The notes: generated by a model from the sequence alone, not told the origin. Positions 34,382-44,165 are shown, counted from the first letter of the stretch. The stretch is 64,000 nucleotides of DNA from Mucilaginibacter lacusdianchii (GCF_009770985.1 NZ_WSRW01000001.1:1054001-1118000), one strand, 5' to 3'. Made by a program: numbers and translations.

Positions 34382-35029
34382 TTACTTCGAGTTGTCATTG
34401 TCATTTACCAAATAGGCTTTAAATAATTTTTTGGTATAATTCTTTATTCTTGGTTTCAGCTTTTCTTCAATATTGGTCTGTTCTGAAACATCATATCCCA
34501 GCATTAGCGATGATATGTGTGGCGTATTCATCAAAAAGTTTTTGGTACCAAACAGGGTAGCTATTGCCAAATCGGTATCCAAATCATTCCTAAAGTCGCC
34601 TTTCTCGATACCTTCATGTAAAATTTTTCTGAACTCCGATACGTTACGCATAATCAACTGCGTAATTTTGTCAGTTACTTCGCCTTTACGGTTGATGGCC
34701 AATTCCTGATATAGCATTTTTTGGAAACAGTTGTTCGTGAAAATGCGGTTAACATAGGCGTCCACATATTTTTCTACCTTTTCCCATGAGGTCATATTTT
34801 CATCACTACCGATGTTTTGAATCAGGTCATGAAAAACTGTAGTCCTTTTTTCGAAAATGGCTATTAGCAAACCTTCTTTGGAGCCAAAATAATAGTTCAG
34901 CATTGCCATATTCACACCTGCCTCGCTGGATATGAGGCGGGTAGATGCGCCGTCAAAGCCATGTTCGGCAAAAACTCTTTCGGCTACATCCAGAATATGA
35001 TCTTTTTTATCTGTCTTTTCCTTCTCCAT
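34382..35029 (-). CDS. TetR/AcrR-family regulator of the efflux operon
   Basis: A 215-residue repressor. The N-terminal helix-turn-helix is ILDVAERVFAEHGFDGASTRLISSEAGVNMAMLNYYFGSKEGLLIAIFEK, the canonical TetR pattern. The rest is an all-helical ligand and dimer domain. It is the first gene of the operon, so it likely represses its own promoter and is induced by exported compounds. Upstream of the start the DNA holds the inverted motif aatcaaacgattgatt (35049-35064) and aatcggatgatt at about 35123-35134, candidate operators. Confidence 0.93.
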   Translation of the reverse strand: MEKEKTDKKDHILDVAERVFAEHGFDGASTRLISSEAGVNMAMLNYYFGSKEGLLIAIFEKRTTVFHDLIQNIGSDENMTSWEKVEKYVDAYVNRIFTNNCFQKMLYQELAINRKGEVTDKITQLIMRNVSEFRKILHEGIEKGDFRNDLDTDLAIATLFGTKNFLMNTPHISSLMLGYDVSEQTNIEEKLKPRIKNYTKKLFKAYLVNDNDNSK

Positions 35030-35048
35030 ATCTTTCAGTGCACAAAGT

Positions 35049-35134
35049 TAATCAAACGATTGATTGAAAAATAAAGTTTTTGTAATATTTATGTAATATG
35101 CAGCGGAAGAGACTAAATTATTAATCGGATGATT
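35049..35134 (-). promoter_or_regulatory. Candidate TetR operators
   Basis: aatcaaacgattgatt (35049-35064) is an imperfect palindrome centred about 28 bases before the tetR start codon. A second, similar half-site pair (taatcggatgatta, about 35122-35135) lies 60 bases further. Their position and symmetry suit autorepression. Inferred from symmetry only. Confidence 0.45.
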
Positions 35135-35218
35135 AACTATTTTATAAATACTTGAATGATACTTTTGTTTTGATATTTGTACATTAAACAAAAATTTTAG
35201 CGTATCGCTATTTATAAT

Positions 35219-37708
35219 ATGAATAAGCTGTTTAAATTACTGGTTGTTTTACAACTTTTTTCAATTTATGCACAGGCGCAAACAGCCCCTGCTACAGACA
35301 TTGCTACCATCAAGCAAAGCTTCAAAAAACTGAACACGTTGGGCAGTGTGCTTTATGTAGCCGCACATCCTGATGATGAAAATACCCGCTTACTGGCTTA
35401 TCTGGCACAAGAAAAGCATTATCGTACTGGCTACCTAGCCTTAACCCGTGGTGATGGCGGTCAAAACCTGATTGGTAGCGAGCAGGCCGAGCTGCTTGGC
35501 TTAGTACGCACACAAGAGTTGCTTGCCGCACGCCGAGTAGATGGTGCCGAACAGTTTTTTAGCAGGGCTAATGATTTTGGCTTTTCCAAAGGGCCGGAGG
35601 AAACGCTGAAAATATGGGATCGTGATAAAATTCTGGGTGATATGGTTTGGGTAATCCGCCAGTTTAAGCCCGATGTGATGATTTGCCGTTTCCCTACCAC
35701 TGGCGAGGGAGGACATGGACATCATACCTCATCGGCCATCTTAGCACAAGAGGCCTTTACTGCAGCGGCCGATCCTAAACGTTATCCTGAGCAATTACAA
35801 TATGTCCAACCCTGGCAAGCTAAACGGTTACTATGGAACACCTTTAACTTTGGTAGTGCCAATACCACAGCGCCCGATCAGTTCAAAATTGACGTAGGCG
35901 GCTACAACCCAACACTGGGCAAAGGTTACGGCGAACTGGCAGCCGAAAGCAGATCTAACCACAAATCGCAGGGCTTTGGTTCGGCCAGGCAACGTGGGCA
36001 GGCGTTGGAATATTTTAAAACCATTTTGGGCGAGGCACCGCAAAACGATTTACTGGACGGCGTTGCTACTACATGGAAACGTGTAAAAGGCGGCGAAGAA
36101 ATTGCGAATACGCTAGCTATCATCAACAAAAATTTTAATGAGGAGCATCCCGAAAGTTCGGTACCTGCCTTGGTACAATTGCGCGGACGTATAGAAAAGG
36201 TAACAGACGTTTACTGGCGCAACCAAAAACTTAAAGATATTGATGATTTGATTGCTGCCTGCGCGGGCCTGTGGTTTGAAAGTTATGCGTCAGAACCTAC
36301 GTATGCTCTGGGCGATAGTATCACCATTCGCTCACAAGTAATTAATCGTTACAATGACAGGGTGAAGATCAATAACATCAGCATACAAAACGTTACCAAA
36401 AACCTGGGTGGACAAACAATTCCAGCTAATCAGGTACAAAGTTTTGACCATAAGGCTTTTGCCAATAAAATTACACAACCTTACTGGTTGGCAGCTCCAC
36501 ACGGCATAGGCACCTATACATTGGCTAATGACCAGCTAGCCGGTAATCCCGAAAATCCGGATATTTTAAAAGTAACCTATGAGTTTACGATAGAGGGCAA
36601 GCCGTTCCATTTTGAACGCCGCTTGGTATATAAGTATGTAGATCCTGTTCGGGGCGAGGTATATCAACCTATTGAAATAGCGCCACCAGTTACTGCCAAT
36701 ATTGATAACAAGGTATATGTATTTAACACCAAGCAGCCGCAAACTATCCAAATTAAACTTAAAAGCTTTACCAACGCAAGTGGCAGCATTAGCTTAAAGC
36801 CTGTTGCTGGCTGGCAAATTAGCCCTAGTGCCATAGCCTTTTCGGATAAAAAGAAGGGAGACGAATGGACGGCTGACTTTACAGCGAGTCCCGCAGCAGG
36901 AAACAGCTCCTCTGTTAATACTGCCGAGGCCGTTGTTACGGCTAACGAACAAACTTTCTCATTGGGCGTTCATCACATCAAGTACGAGCATATCCCTACT
37001 ATTACACTGTTCCCACCGGCGCAAACCAAGCTGGTAAACATCGACTTAAAAACTACCGGTAAAAAGATAGGCTACATTGCCGGTGCCGGCGATTTAGTGC
37101 CGGAAGCCTTACGCCAGGTAGGCTATGAAGTGCACATGCTAACCGAGAACGAAATCATGAATGCAGATTTATCTTCCTACAACGCTATCATTACCGGCGT
37201 ACGAGCTTATAATGTGGATCAGCGTCTGGCATATGAACAGCCCAAGTTGATGGCTTATGTGAAAAACGGGGGTAACTTATTAGTACAATACAACAACTTT
37301 GCAGGACTGGTTGTGCCTAACATTGGGCCTTATCCTTTTCGCGTAGTAAACGAGCGCGTAACTGATGAACACGCCAAAATAACCGTTACCAACCCGCAAA
37401 GTCCGCTTTTAAATTATCCCAACAAAATTACCCAAGCCGATTTTGAAGGCTGGGTACAAGAGCGGGGCCTGTACTTTGTAAGTAATATTGCGCCCGAATA
37501 TCAAACTCTGTTTGAGATGAATGATGTAAACGAATCATCAAACAAAGGCTCACTCATTACGGTAAATTATGGTAAAGGCCGATTTACCTATACCTCACTG
37601 GCATTTTTCAGGCAGTTGCCTGCGGGCGTGCCGGGAGCTTTTAGATTGTTTGTGAATTTACTGAGTACCCCTATTCAACCTTCTGCAGGTGGAAAGGCTT
37701 CTGATTAG
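35219..37708 (+). CDS. PIG-L-family deacetylase with C-terminal extension
   Basis: An 829-residue secreted protein. The signal peptide ends at AQAQ (about 21). The PIG-L/LmbE zinc site is present: His50-Pro-Asp-Asp53-Glu in VAAHPDDENTR and GGHGHHTSSAI near 164-173. About 300 residues of beta domain follow, then a C-terminal Rossmann-like domain (IGYIAGAGDLVPEALRQVGYEVHMLTENEI, then YNAIITGVRAYN) resembling the ThuA/GATase1-like fold. It probably removes N-acetyl groups from a sugar conjugate in the periplasm. TACTTTTG at 35160-35167 is the likely promoter -7 element. Confidence 0.92.
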   Translation: MNKLFKLLVVLQLFSIYAQAQTAPATDIATIKQSFKKLNTLGSVLYVAAHPDDENTRLLAYLAQEKHYRTGYLALTRGDGGQNLIGSEQAELLGLVRTQELLAARRVDGAEQFFSRANDFGFSKGPEETLKIWDRDKILGDMVWVIRQFKPDVMICRFPTTGEGGHGHHTSSAILAQEAFTAAADPKRYPEQLQYVQPWQAKRLLWNTFNFGSANTTAPDQFKIDVGGYNPTLGKGYGELAAESRSNHKSQGFGSARQRGQALEYFKTILGEAPQNDLLDGVATTWKRVKGGEEIANTLAIINKNFNEEHPESSVPALVQLRGRIEKVTDVYWRNQKLKDIDDLIAACAGLWFESYASEPTYALGDSITIRSQVINRYNDRVKINNISIQNVTKNLGGQTIPANQVQSFDHKAFANKITQPYWLAAPHGIGTYTLANDQLAGNPENPDILKVTYEFTIEGKPFHFERRLVYKYVDPVRGEVYQPIEIAPPVTANIDNKVYVFNTKQPQTIQIKLKSFTNASGSISLKPVAGWQISPSAIAFSDKKKGDEWTADFTASPAAGNSSSVNTAEAVVTANEQTFSLGVHHIKYEHIPTITLFPPAQTKLVNIDLKTTGKKIGYIAGAGDLVPEALRQVGYEVHMLTENEIMNADLSSYNAIITGVRAYNVDQRLAYEQPKLMAYVKNGGNLLVQYNNFAGLVVPNIGPYPFRVVNERVTDEHAKITVTNPQSPLLNYPNKITQADFEGWVQERGLYFVSNIAPEYQTLFEMNDVNESSNKGSLITVNYGKGRFTYTSLAFFRQLPAGVPGAFRLFVNLLSTPIQPSAGGKASD

Positions 37709-37719
37709 TATAAAAAACA

Positions 37720-37811
37720 ATGTCATTTCGAGTGACAACGAGAAATCTTTTAAAAGCGATTGGTTAACTTATCAGTTTCAAAAGATCTCTCACTATCGTT
37801 CGAGATGACAT
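37720..37811 (-). repeat. Dispersed palindromic repeat, family A copy 2
   Basis: The reverse complement matches 25324-25412 at about 90 percent by eye, including both terminal inverted repeats. It lies between the 3' ends of the PIG-L and oxyR genes. The adjoining stretch 37812-37850 has aagtcctt/aaggagtcc motifs related to the tandem leader of copy 1. Confidence 0.85.
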
Positions 37812-37848
37812 TGTTTTTTCTTGAAGTCCTTTTGCGTGTAAGGAGTCC

Positions 37849-38784
37849 TTATATATCAATCACTTCTTTCTTCTTTTTAGTTTTCAGCTTTTTGGGCACA
37901 AATTCTAAAATTTCATTTTTGAGCGCCTCAATCATGCGGCGTTTTAAAAAATTGCGCTGTATCACAATACTCACCTCGCGCGCAGGTTCGGGCGATTTGA
38001 AGTAACGTATTTTATCCAACTGTTTGTCGCTTAAATCGGCCAGGGCTAGCTCAGGTAATATAGTAGCACCGTTATTTTGTTCTACCATACGCTTAAGGGT
38101 ATCTACACTGCCTGTATAGTATTCAAAGTGCTTAAAGCCCTTGGTTGATTTGCGACGCTGGCAAATATTCAATACTTGTTCGCGCATGCAGTGCCCCTCG
38201 TTAAGCACCCAAAGCTCTTCAATATCTATTTCATCCGGAACTATCTGTTTCTTTTTAAATAGCTTACTGGTTTTAGATACATAGGCCACAAAGTTTTCAT
38301 AAAATACAGGTATCTCGGTAAGGGTACTTTCATGCAACGGGGTAGACAGTATGCCGCAATCAATAGTACCTATTTTAAGCTGCTGGATAATTTGCTCTGT
38401 GTTTTGCTCCCACACCAATAGCTTTACCAGTGGGTACTTCTCCACAAAGCGGGAAATTATTTTAGGCAATATATAAGGCGATATAGTAGGGATAATTCCA
38501 ATTTTCAACTCGCCGGATAATTCTTTTTGCCGGTCTGTCACAATCTCCTTAATCTTATAACTCTCAGCAAGCATTACGCGGGCCTGGGCTATAATTTCGG
38601 TACCAACCTCGGTAGTAGCAATGGGCTGGCGGGTGCGATCAAATATTTTAACGCCCAGCATATCTTCCAGCTTTTGCACTTGCATGCTTAAGGTAGGCTG
38701 CGTTACAAAACATTTTTCGGCAGCCAATACAAAGCTTTTATACGTGTCGACAGCTACAATATATTCCAGTTGTGTAATGGTCAT
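37849..38784 (-). CDS. oxyR: OxyR, peroxide-sensing LysR-type regulator
   Basis: A 311-residue LysR-type activator. The N-terminal helix-turn-helix is SFVLAAEKCFVTQPTLSMQVQKLEDMLGVKIFDR. The redox pair is exactly in the E. coli OxyR frame: Cys199 and Cys208 in GHCMREQVLNIC. A disulfide between them would activate transcription of peroxide-defence genes; the peroxiredoxin at 28928 is a plausible target. The C-terminus is Lys-rich (VPKKLKTKKKKEVIDI). Encoded alone. Confidence 0.95.
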   Translation of the reverse strand: MTITQLEYIVAVDTYKSFVLAAEKCFVTQPTLSMQVQKLEDMLGVKIFDRTRQPIATTEVGTEIIAQARVMLAESYKIKEIVTDRQKELSGELKIGIIPTISPYILPKIISRFVEKYPLVKLLVWEQNTEQIIQQLKIGTIDCGILSTPLHESTLTEIPVFYENFVAYVSKTSKLFKKKQIVPDEIDIEELWVLNEGHCMREQVLNICQRRKSTKGFKHFEYYTGSVDTLKRMVEQNNGATILPELALADLSDKQLDKIRYFKSPEPAREVSIVIQRNFLKRRMIEALKNEILEFVPKKLKTKKKKEVIDI

Positions 38785-38850
38785 ATAGAAATGATTTATT
38801 CAAATATAAAAATCTATATGCAAAAACTATATACACTATCAAATCTTAAC

Positions 38851-38887
38851 TAACAAAAAAGGAGCTTATTAAGCTCCTTTTTTGTTA
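38851..38887 (-). terminator. Terminator after glmS
   Basis: Perfect 17-bp stem (38851-38867 with 38871-38887) with A- and T-runs, 13 bases after the glmS stop codon. Confidence 0.92.
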
Positions 38888-38899
38888 GTCGATATCTAT

Positions 38900-40735
38900 T
38901 TATTCTACCGTAACAGATTTGGCCAAATTACGGGGCTGGTCAACGTTACAACCGCGCATTACGGCTGTATGGTAGGCCAACAGTTGCAAGGGTATAGTAG
39001 CCACTAAAGGCACAAACGGTTCAGCCGTTTCGGGAATTTCTATAACATAATCGGCCATGGCCCGTACATCATTATCACCTTCGGTTACAATAGCAATAAT
39101 GTGTCCGCCACGGGCTTTTACTTCCTGAATGTTACTGATTACTTTCTCGTACGATGAATGTTTGGTAGCAATAACTACTACCGGCATATTCTCGTCAATT
39201 AAGGCAATAGGCCCATGTTTCATTTCAGCCGCCGGGTAACCTTCAGCATGAATGTATGATATTTCCTTAAGCTTTAAAGCACCTTCTAACGCTACCGGGA
39301 AAGAACTGCCACGACCTAAAAACAAACAGTTACTGCTATTTTTAAACTCACTTGCAATTTCAACAATCCTATCATTTGCTTTTAAAGCTTTTTCTACCAG
39401 TTGCGGTATATCGTTCAACTGGGTTAAATACTCGACCAGCTTACTTTGGGTAATGGTGCCGCGCTGCTGGGCAGTATAAAACGCAATTAATGTTAAAACG
39501 GTTACCTGAGCAGTAAAAGCTTTGGTTGAAGCTACACCAATTTCGGGACCGGCATGCGTATAAACCCCGGCATGTGTTAAACGCGGAATAGAAGCACCTA
39601 CTACATTACATACACCAAATATGGTAGCTCCTTTTTCTTTAGCCAATTCCAGCGCAGCCATCGTATCGGCCGTTTCGCCCGATTGGGAAATAGCTATCAC
39701 CAAATCTTTTTCGCTGATAATGGGATTACGGTACCTAAATTCTGATGCATATTCTACCTCTACTGGTACGCGAGCATATTCTTCAATCAAGTATTCGCCA
39801 ACCAATCCGGCATGCCATGATGTACCACAAGCTACAATAATAATACGGTCGATATTTTTAAGCTTTTCAGTATATTCTTTAATACCACCTAACTGCACTT
39901 TACCTTCTTGCGGGTATATGCGTCCGCGCATACAATCATGAATAGATCGGGGCTGCTCATATATTTCTTTGAGCATAAAGTGTTCAAAGCCGCCTTTTTC
40001 CAGCATTTCAAGCTGCAACTCTAACCGTTGTATGTATGGCGCTTGTACCGTGTTGTCGATATTTTTGATGAGCAAATCATTACGACGGATGTAAGCAATC
40101 TCGTTATCGTTAAGATAAATTACGTTTTTGGTATACTCCACAATTGGTGTAGCATCCGACGCCACAAAGTATTCACCCTCCCCTACGCCGATTACCATGG
40201 GGCTACCTTTACGGGCAGCAATCAGCAAATCGGGCTCATCGGCACTCATAATTACGATGGCATAAGCACCTACTACTTTATTCAGCGCAATACGTACCGC
40301 ATCTTGCAAGTCCAGACCAGTTTCTTGCTGAATATCTTCCACAAAGTGAATTAACACTTCTGTATCCGTATCACTCATAAAAACGTGTCCTTTTGCCAGC
40401 AACGTTTCTTTTAATACAGCATAATTTTCAATGATACCGTTGTGAATGATACTCAATTTACGGTTGCCCGACTGGTGCGGGTGCGAATTGCGATCACTTG
40501 GTGCACCATGGGTAGCCCACCGGGTGTGACCCATACCCAGGCTTCCCACCATGTCTATATCTTTAACATGGCTTTCAAGATCGCTAACCTTGCCTGCCTT
40601 TTTATATATTTTTAACTCTTCATCCAGTAAAGCAATACCGGCACTATCGTAGCCCCGGTACTCTAACCGATGCAATCCTTTTATCACAATAGGATAAGCA
40701 TCTCTGTACCCAACATAGCCAACAATTCCGCACAT
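38900..40735 (-). CDS. glmS: Glucosamine-6-phosphate synthase GlmS
   Basis: A 611-residue glutamine:fructose-6-phosphate aminotransferase (isomerising), the first step toward UDP-GlcNAc for peptidoglycan and LPS. The N-terminal nucleophile Cys2 is in MCGIVGYVG, the glutaminase loop is HTRWATHG, and the two SIS domains carry SQSGETADT and GRGSSFPVALEGALKLKE. It ends in the conserved NLAKSVTVE. There is no glmS ribozyme upstream; the 5' region is short and A+T-rich. Confidence 0.97.
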   Translation of the reverse strand: MCGIVGYVGYRDAYPIVIKGLHRLEYRGYDSAGIALLDEELKIYKKAGKVSDLESHVKDIDMVGSLGMGHTRWATHGAPSDRNSHPHQSGNRKLSIIHNGIIENYAVLKETLLAKGHVFMSDTDTEVLIHFVEDIQQETGLDLQDAVRIALNKVVGAYAIVIMSADEPDLLIAARKGSPMVIGVGEGEYFVASDATPIVEYTKNVIYLNDNEIAYIRRNDLLIKNIDNTVQAPYIQRLELQLEMLEKGGFEHFMLKEIYEQPRSIHDCMRGRIYPQEGKVQLGGIKEYTEKLKNIDRIIIVACGTSWHAGLVGEYLIEEYARVPVEVEYASEFRYRNPIISEKDLVIAISQSGETADTMAALELAKEKGATIFGVCNVVGASIPRLTHAGVYTHAGPEIGVASTKAFTAQVTVLTLIAFYTAQQRGTITQSKLVEYLTQLNDIPQLVEKALKANDRIVEIASEFKNSSNCLFLGRGSSFPVALEGALKLKEISYIHAEGYPAAEMKHGPIALIDENMPVVVIATKHSSYEKVISNIQEVKARGGHIIAIVTEGDNDVRAMADYVIEIPETAEPFVPLVATIPLQLLAYHTAVMRGCNVDQPRNLAKSVTVE

Positions 40736-40830
40736 ATAATAATCTTTTAAGAAATAACAATAACGTTATGGAGCAAAACGGGTTTAAACTCCAAAACGGC
40801 TGCTAATATATTCAAATATTATGGTGCAAA

Positions 40831-40854
40831 AAAAATCCCCTTATCGGGGATTTT
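40831..40854 (-). terminator. Terminator after the DUF4270 gene
   Basis: aaaatcccc pairs with ggggatttt (40832-40840 with 40846-40854), giving T-runs on both strands, just past the DUF4270 stop codon. Confidence 0.8.
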
Positions 40855-40860
40855 CTTACT

Positions 40861-42303
40861 TTATTTAGTGGTATTATAAATAATGTTGAGCTTAATGCGG
40901 TTAGCTGACGAAGCTTTGCTTCCTGTAGCTATTGTTCGCGCCGCTGTAGCAATGGTTGACGTTATTGGTATAGGACTGGTCACAAGAAACGCTGTATCTA
41001 TCGGGGCTATGTAGGTACCATAATCTGTTAGTTTTTTATCTAACAACCTCTGGATATAGCCCGTAATTACAAACCTATATTGCTGCTTGGTTTGATCATA
41101 ACGGCCGCCAAATATCGCTGTGCTAAAATAATATGCATCTAAAGCACCTTGAGAAGAGCCATTCGCATCAGGCAATACTATGCGCTGCTTGGCAATATCT
41201 AACCGGTATAAGGTTAATTGCGGCAAAGGCACATAAGGTACCGTTGTATTAGCTTCAGGAGTAATAACCAGCTCGGCGCGGTTAAGCACCACTTTGCTAA
41301 CGTCGGTTGTGCCAAACAATTTTTCGAGATTAGGAAAACTTACTTTAGCTCTTAAACTTCCTCCATGCAAATAAAACACATCACTGGATTGTGTTATGTT
41401 GTCATCATCTTTAACAATTGTACTTTTAACTGCAGGGGTATAATTGTGCGTAATGTTAGCCGCATATGCCGAAGTTACAATTGGCAATGCTACCATACTT
41501 GTGTCTAAAGTACCACTGTTATTGGTACGGTAATACACCTTAATACGACCAGCGTTCAAATTAAGCATAACAACGCCACCCGCTTGAGACGACTGACTGC
41601 GTTGTAAGGTTAGATATAAACCTTTAATTGCATTTTGATAAACTATACTATTGGCCAGCTGTGCAGCAGATGCACCAAAAAACTTTTCGTTAATAAAAGC
41701 TGTGCTGATAGGCACCCGTATATGTGGAACGTTAGAACGTACAGTATCTGCGGCCCCTTTTACAATATCAGTAACCTTAACCCGTGTTTTAGGACGAACA
41801 TTAAAGGCTTGTCTGCTACCAATTACACCTTCCTCGTGGCCCCATACTTTGTTGCTATAATAAGCTTGTACAGCACTGGGTTTTTCAGTTAACTGCTGAA
41901 CACTTATGTTGTACTTTGATGTTAATGAGTCGCCATAAAACCCGTCATTATACGGCAATTCCAATATGGCAGAATCGGTAGTTATTACACCCGTTGGTAA
42001 TGTATAAGATACACCAGTTCCGGTATTAGATGTATCACCCGGCAAGCCTATACTTGCAGCTATACTACTGTTAGTTTCGCCCAATACATTATCGTTAAAT
42101 GATGCTAACGGAATTTTACCGGATCCTGTAGTAATAACAGGTTCTTCTTCAACAGTGTTAACAATAATATTATCATCAACTACCAAGGTACCGCTTATTT
42201 GCTGGTCGTTACCAGGTAAACCAATATCATTTTGGTTTTTACAACTTCCTAAAATAAAAAGACTTATTAACAGGGTCAATAAGTCTAGTCTAAAAAATTT
42301 CAT
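40861..42303 (-). CDS. DUF4270 lipoprotein
   Basis: A 480-residue lipoprotein if started at the ATG at 42303; the longer frame to 42327 adds eight residues. The lipobox is LGSC with Cys21, followed by the family's NDIGLPG element. The remainder is beta-rich with repeated Thr/Ser/Val strands. DUF4270 proteins are Bacteroidota-specific, surface-exposed lipoproteins of unknown function, commonly encoded next to the short glycogen synthase and panC, exactly as here. Confidence 0.9.
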   Translation of the reverse strand: MKFFRLDLLTLLISLFILGSCKNQNDIGLPGNDQQISGTLVVDDNIIVNTVEEEPVITTGSGKIPLASFNDNVLGETNSSIAASIGLPGDTSNTGTGVSYTLPTGVITTDSAILELPYNDGFYGDSLTSKYNISVQQLTEKPSAVQAYYSNKVWGHEEGVIGSRQAFNVRPKTRVKVTDIVKGAADTVRSNVPHIRVPISTAFINEKFFGASAAQLANSIVYQNAIKGLYLTLQRSQSSQAGGVVMLNLNAGRIKVYYRTNNSGTLDTSMVALPIVTSAYAANITHNYTPAVKSTIVKDDDNITQSSDVFYLHGGSLRAKVSFPNLEKLFGTTDVSKVVLNRAELVITPEANTTVPYVPLPQLTLYRLDIAKQRIVLPDANGSSQGALDAYYFSTAIFGGRYDQTKQQYRFVITGYIQRLLDKKLTDYGTYIAPIDTAFLVTSPIPITSTIATAARTIATGSKASSANRIKLNIIYNTTK

Positions 42304-42319
42304 ATATGGTATCAATTCT

Positions 42320-43144
42320 TTATGCAACGTTCACCAATTCGTCGTTGGTTATTTCGTCGTAAAAATTGTAATAATTTTCGAAATCTGCAGTCGATTCAAA
42401 CTCTAAAACCGATTTACCGCTGTTTTTAACATTATTTAACACTTCGGCATCAATGTTTTCAGCAGCTAAAACCACTGCATCCGAGTATTGTATTGCACCT
42501 GCATGCAAGGCATTGTTAGTACCGGTTTTAAACACTTCGGTGTTTTGCTCGGTCATATCGCTCATTACCGCTTTGCGGGCAAAATCGGGATCTAACTGAG
42601 TAGTAAACTCGTTTTCATAAACAGAGTATACCACTTTGGCATGTTTAAAAGTAGGATCGTCTTTGTAAGTAGTTTTAAGATATGTAGGTACCAAAGCACT
42701 CATCCAGCCATGGCAATGTACAATATCAGGAGACCAGCCTAATTTTTTAACAGTTTCCAGCGCACCTTTGCAAAAAAAGATCATGCGCTCATCATTATCG
42801 GCATAAAACTTACCTTCTTTATCGGCAAATACATGCTTACGTTGAAAATATTCTTCGTTGTCCAGAAAGTATACTTGCATCCGTGCAGCCGGTATAGAAG
42901 CCACTTTAATAATTAACGGATTGTCATTGTCATTAATAATGATATTCATCCCCGACAAACGAATAACTTCATGCAGTCTGTTCCGGCGCTCATTAATATT
43001 TCCGAAACGCGGCATCAGGATACGAATCTCAAAGCCTTTGTCCTGCATAGCTTGCGGCAGCTGGCGGGTAATTTCAGAAATCTTAGTGAGTTCTAGGAAA
43101 GGAGACATTTCATGAGTTATAAACAAAAGCTTAGATTTACCCAT
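42320..43144 (-). CDS. Glycogen/starch synthase-like protein (GT5 N-terminal domain only)
   Basis: A 274-residue protein covering only the N-terminal, acceptor-binding Rossmann domain of GT5 glycogen synthases. It has KLLFITHEMSPFLELTKISEITRQLPQAM (a variant of the KxGGL region), the PDIVHCHGW motif and the ADAVVLAA-type strand QYSDAVVLAAENI. The C-terminal ADP-glucose-binding domain is missing, and the protein ends in an acidic tail. This short form is characteristic of Bacteroidota and usually stands beside panC and DUF4270. It starts 161 bases from the divergent panC. Catalysis alone is doubtful. Confidence 0.88.
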   Translation of the reverse strand: MGKSKLLFITHEMSPFLELTKISEITRQLPQAMQDKGFEIRILMPRFGNINERRNRLHEVIRLSGMNIIINDNDNPLIIKVASIPAARMQVYFLDNEEYFQRKHVFADKEGKFYADNDERMIFFCKGALETVKKLGWSPDIVHCHGWMSALVPTYLKTTYKDDPTFKHAKVVYSVYENEFTTQLDPDFARKAVMSDMTEQNTEVFKTGTNNALHAGAIQYSDAVVLAAENIDAEVLNNVKNSGKSVLEFESTADFENYYNFYDEITNDELVNVA

Positions 43145-43305
43145 CTCTAATCAGTATTAAATGTAAAATGTAAAAGACACTCAAATAAAAATTTGAGTGT
43201 GCAAATATACACATTATCTTATGAACTATCAATGATTTATGCAAGTATGTTTGCTATTATTTGTACAATTACCCACCTTTGCCAACTTTTGTAATTGCTT
43301 TACAG

Positions 43306-44142
43306 TTGAAAATATTTACCACCAAAAACGAGCTTCAACAATACCTTTCAGAGGTACGCGCCAGTGGCAAAACTACAGGTTTTGTACCCACTATGGGCGC
43401 CTTGCACCAGGGTCACTTATCTTTATTGGCACAGGCACGCCAGCAAACTGACGTAACAGTATGTAGCATTTTTGTCAATCCTACGCAGTTTAATGATCCT
43501 AAAGATTTAGACAAATACCCCCGCCCTATTGCCGCCGACACTGAAAAATTGCAACAGGCAGGTTGCGATATTTTATTTAACCCACCTGTTACGGAAATAT
43601 ATGCCGGTGATGAACATTGGCATTTAGATATAGGCGAACTGGAACATTTACTGGAAGGTGAATTCAGGCCGGGACACTACCAGGGCGTGATGCAGGTTGT
43701 GCACAAATTGTTTGATATTGTGAAACCGGATGCAGCTTTTTTTGGGCAGAAAGATTACCAGCAGTTTATGGTAATTAGCCGGATGGTTTCGCAACTGCAA
43801 ATGCCGGTTAAACTGGTAATGTGCCCTATTGAACGTGAGCCCGACGGGCTGGCCATGAGTTCGCGCAATATCCACCTGACAATAGACGACAGACGACATG
43901 CTTTAATATTATCTAAAGCATTATACCAGGCACAGGCCAGCTTTGATCCGGCCCACCCCGAGGCGGCCAAACAGCAGGCCGAACAGATGATTACCAGCGA
44001 ACCAGGTACACAATTGGAATATTTTGCCATTGCCGATGGTGATACTTTGCATCCGGCCAATCCAAAATCTACCAAAATTGTTGCTTTGGTAGCTGCAAAG
44101 GTTGGCGCCACACGGCTGATTGATAATGTGATAATCAAGTGA
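43306..44142 (+). CDS. panC: Pantothenate synthetase PanC
   Basis: A 278-residue ATP-dependent ligase that joins pantoate and beta-alanine. The start is the TTG at 43306 (MKIFTTKNELQQYL), as in homologues; the frame runs further upstream only through non-homologous sequence without an ATG. Motifs: TGFVPTMGALHQGHLSL (HIGH-like His-x-Gly-His), FVNPTQFNDPKDLDKYPR, FFGQKDYQQ and the KMSKS-like AMSSRN. panD follows 35 bases downstream with its own promoter. Confidence 0.96.
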   Translation: MKIFTTKNELQQYLSEVRASGKTTGFVPTMGALHQGHLSLLAQARQQTDVTVCSIFVNPTQFNDPKDLDKYPRPIAADTEKLQQAGCDILFNPPVTEIYAGDEHWHLDIGELEHLLEGEFRPGHYQGVMQVVHKLFDIVKPDAAFFGQKDYQQFMVISRMVSQLQMPVKLVMCPIEREPDGLAMSSRNIHLTIDDRRHALILSKALYQAQASFDPAHPEAAKQQAEQMITSEPGTQLEYFAIADGDTLHPANPKSTKIVALVAAKVGATRLIDNVIIK

Positions 44143-44165
44143 TGACGCGGGTTATTTTTAATTAT

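Noticed and set aside
38785-40860. glmS riboswitch/ribozyme
   Set aside because: The upstream region of glmS is under 130 bases, A+T-rich, and ends at the DUF4270 terminator; no ribozyme-like core is visible.
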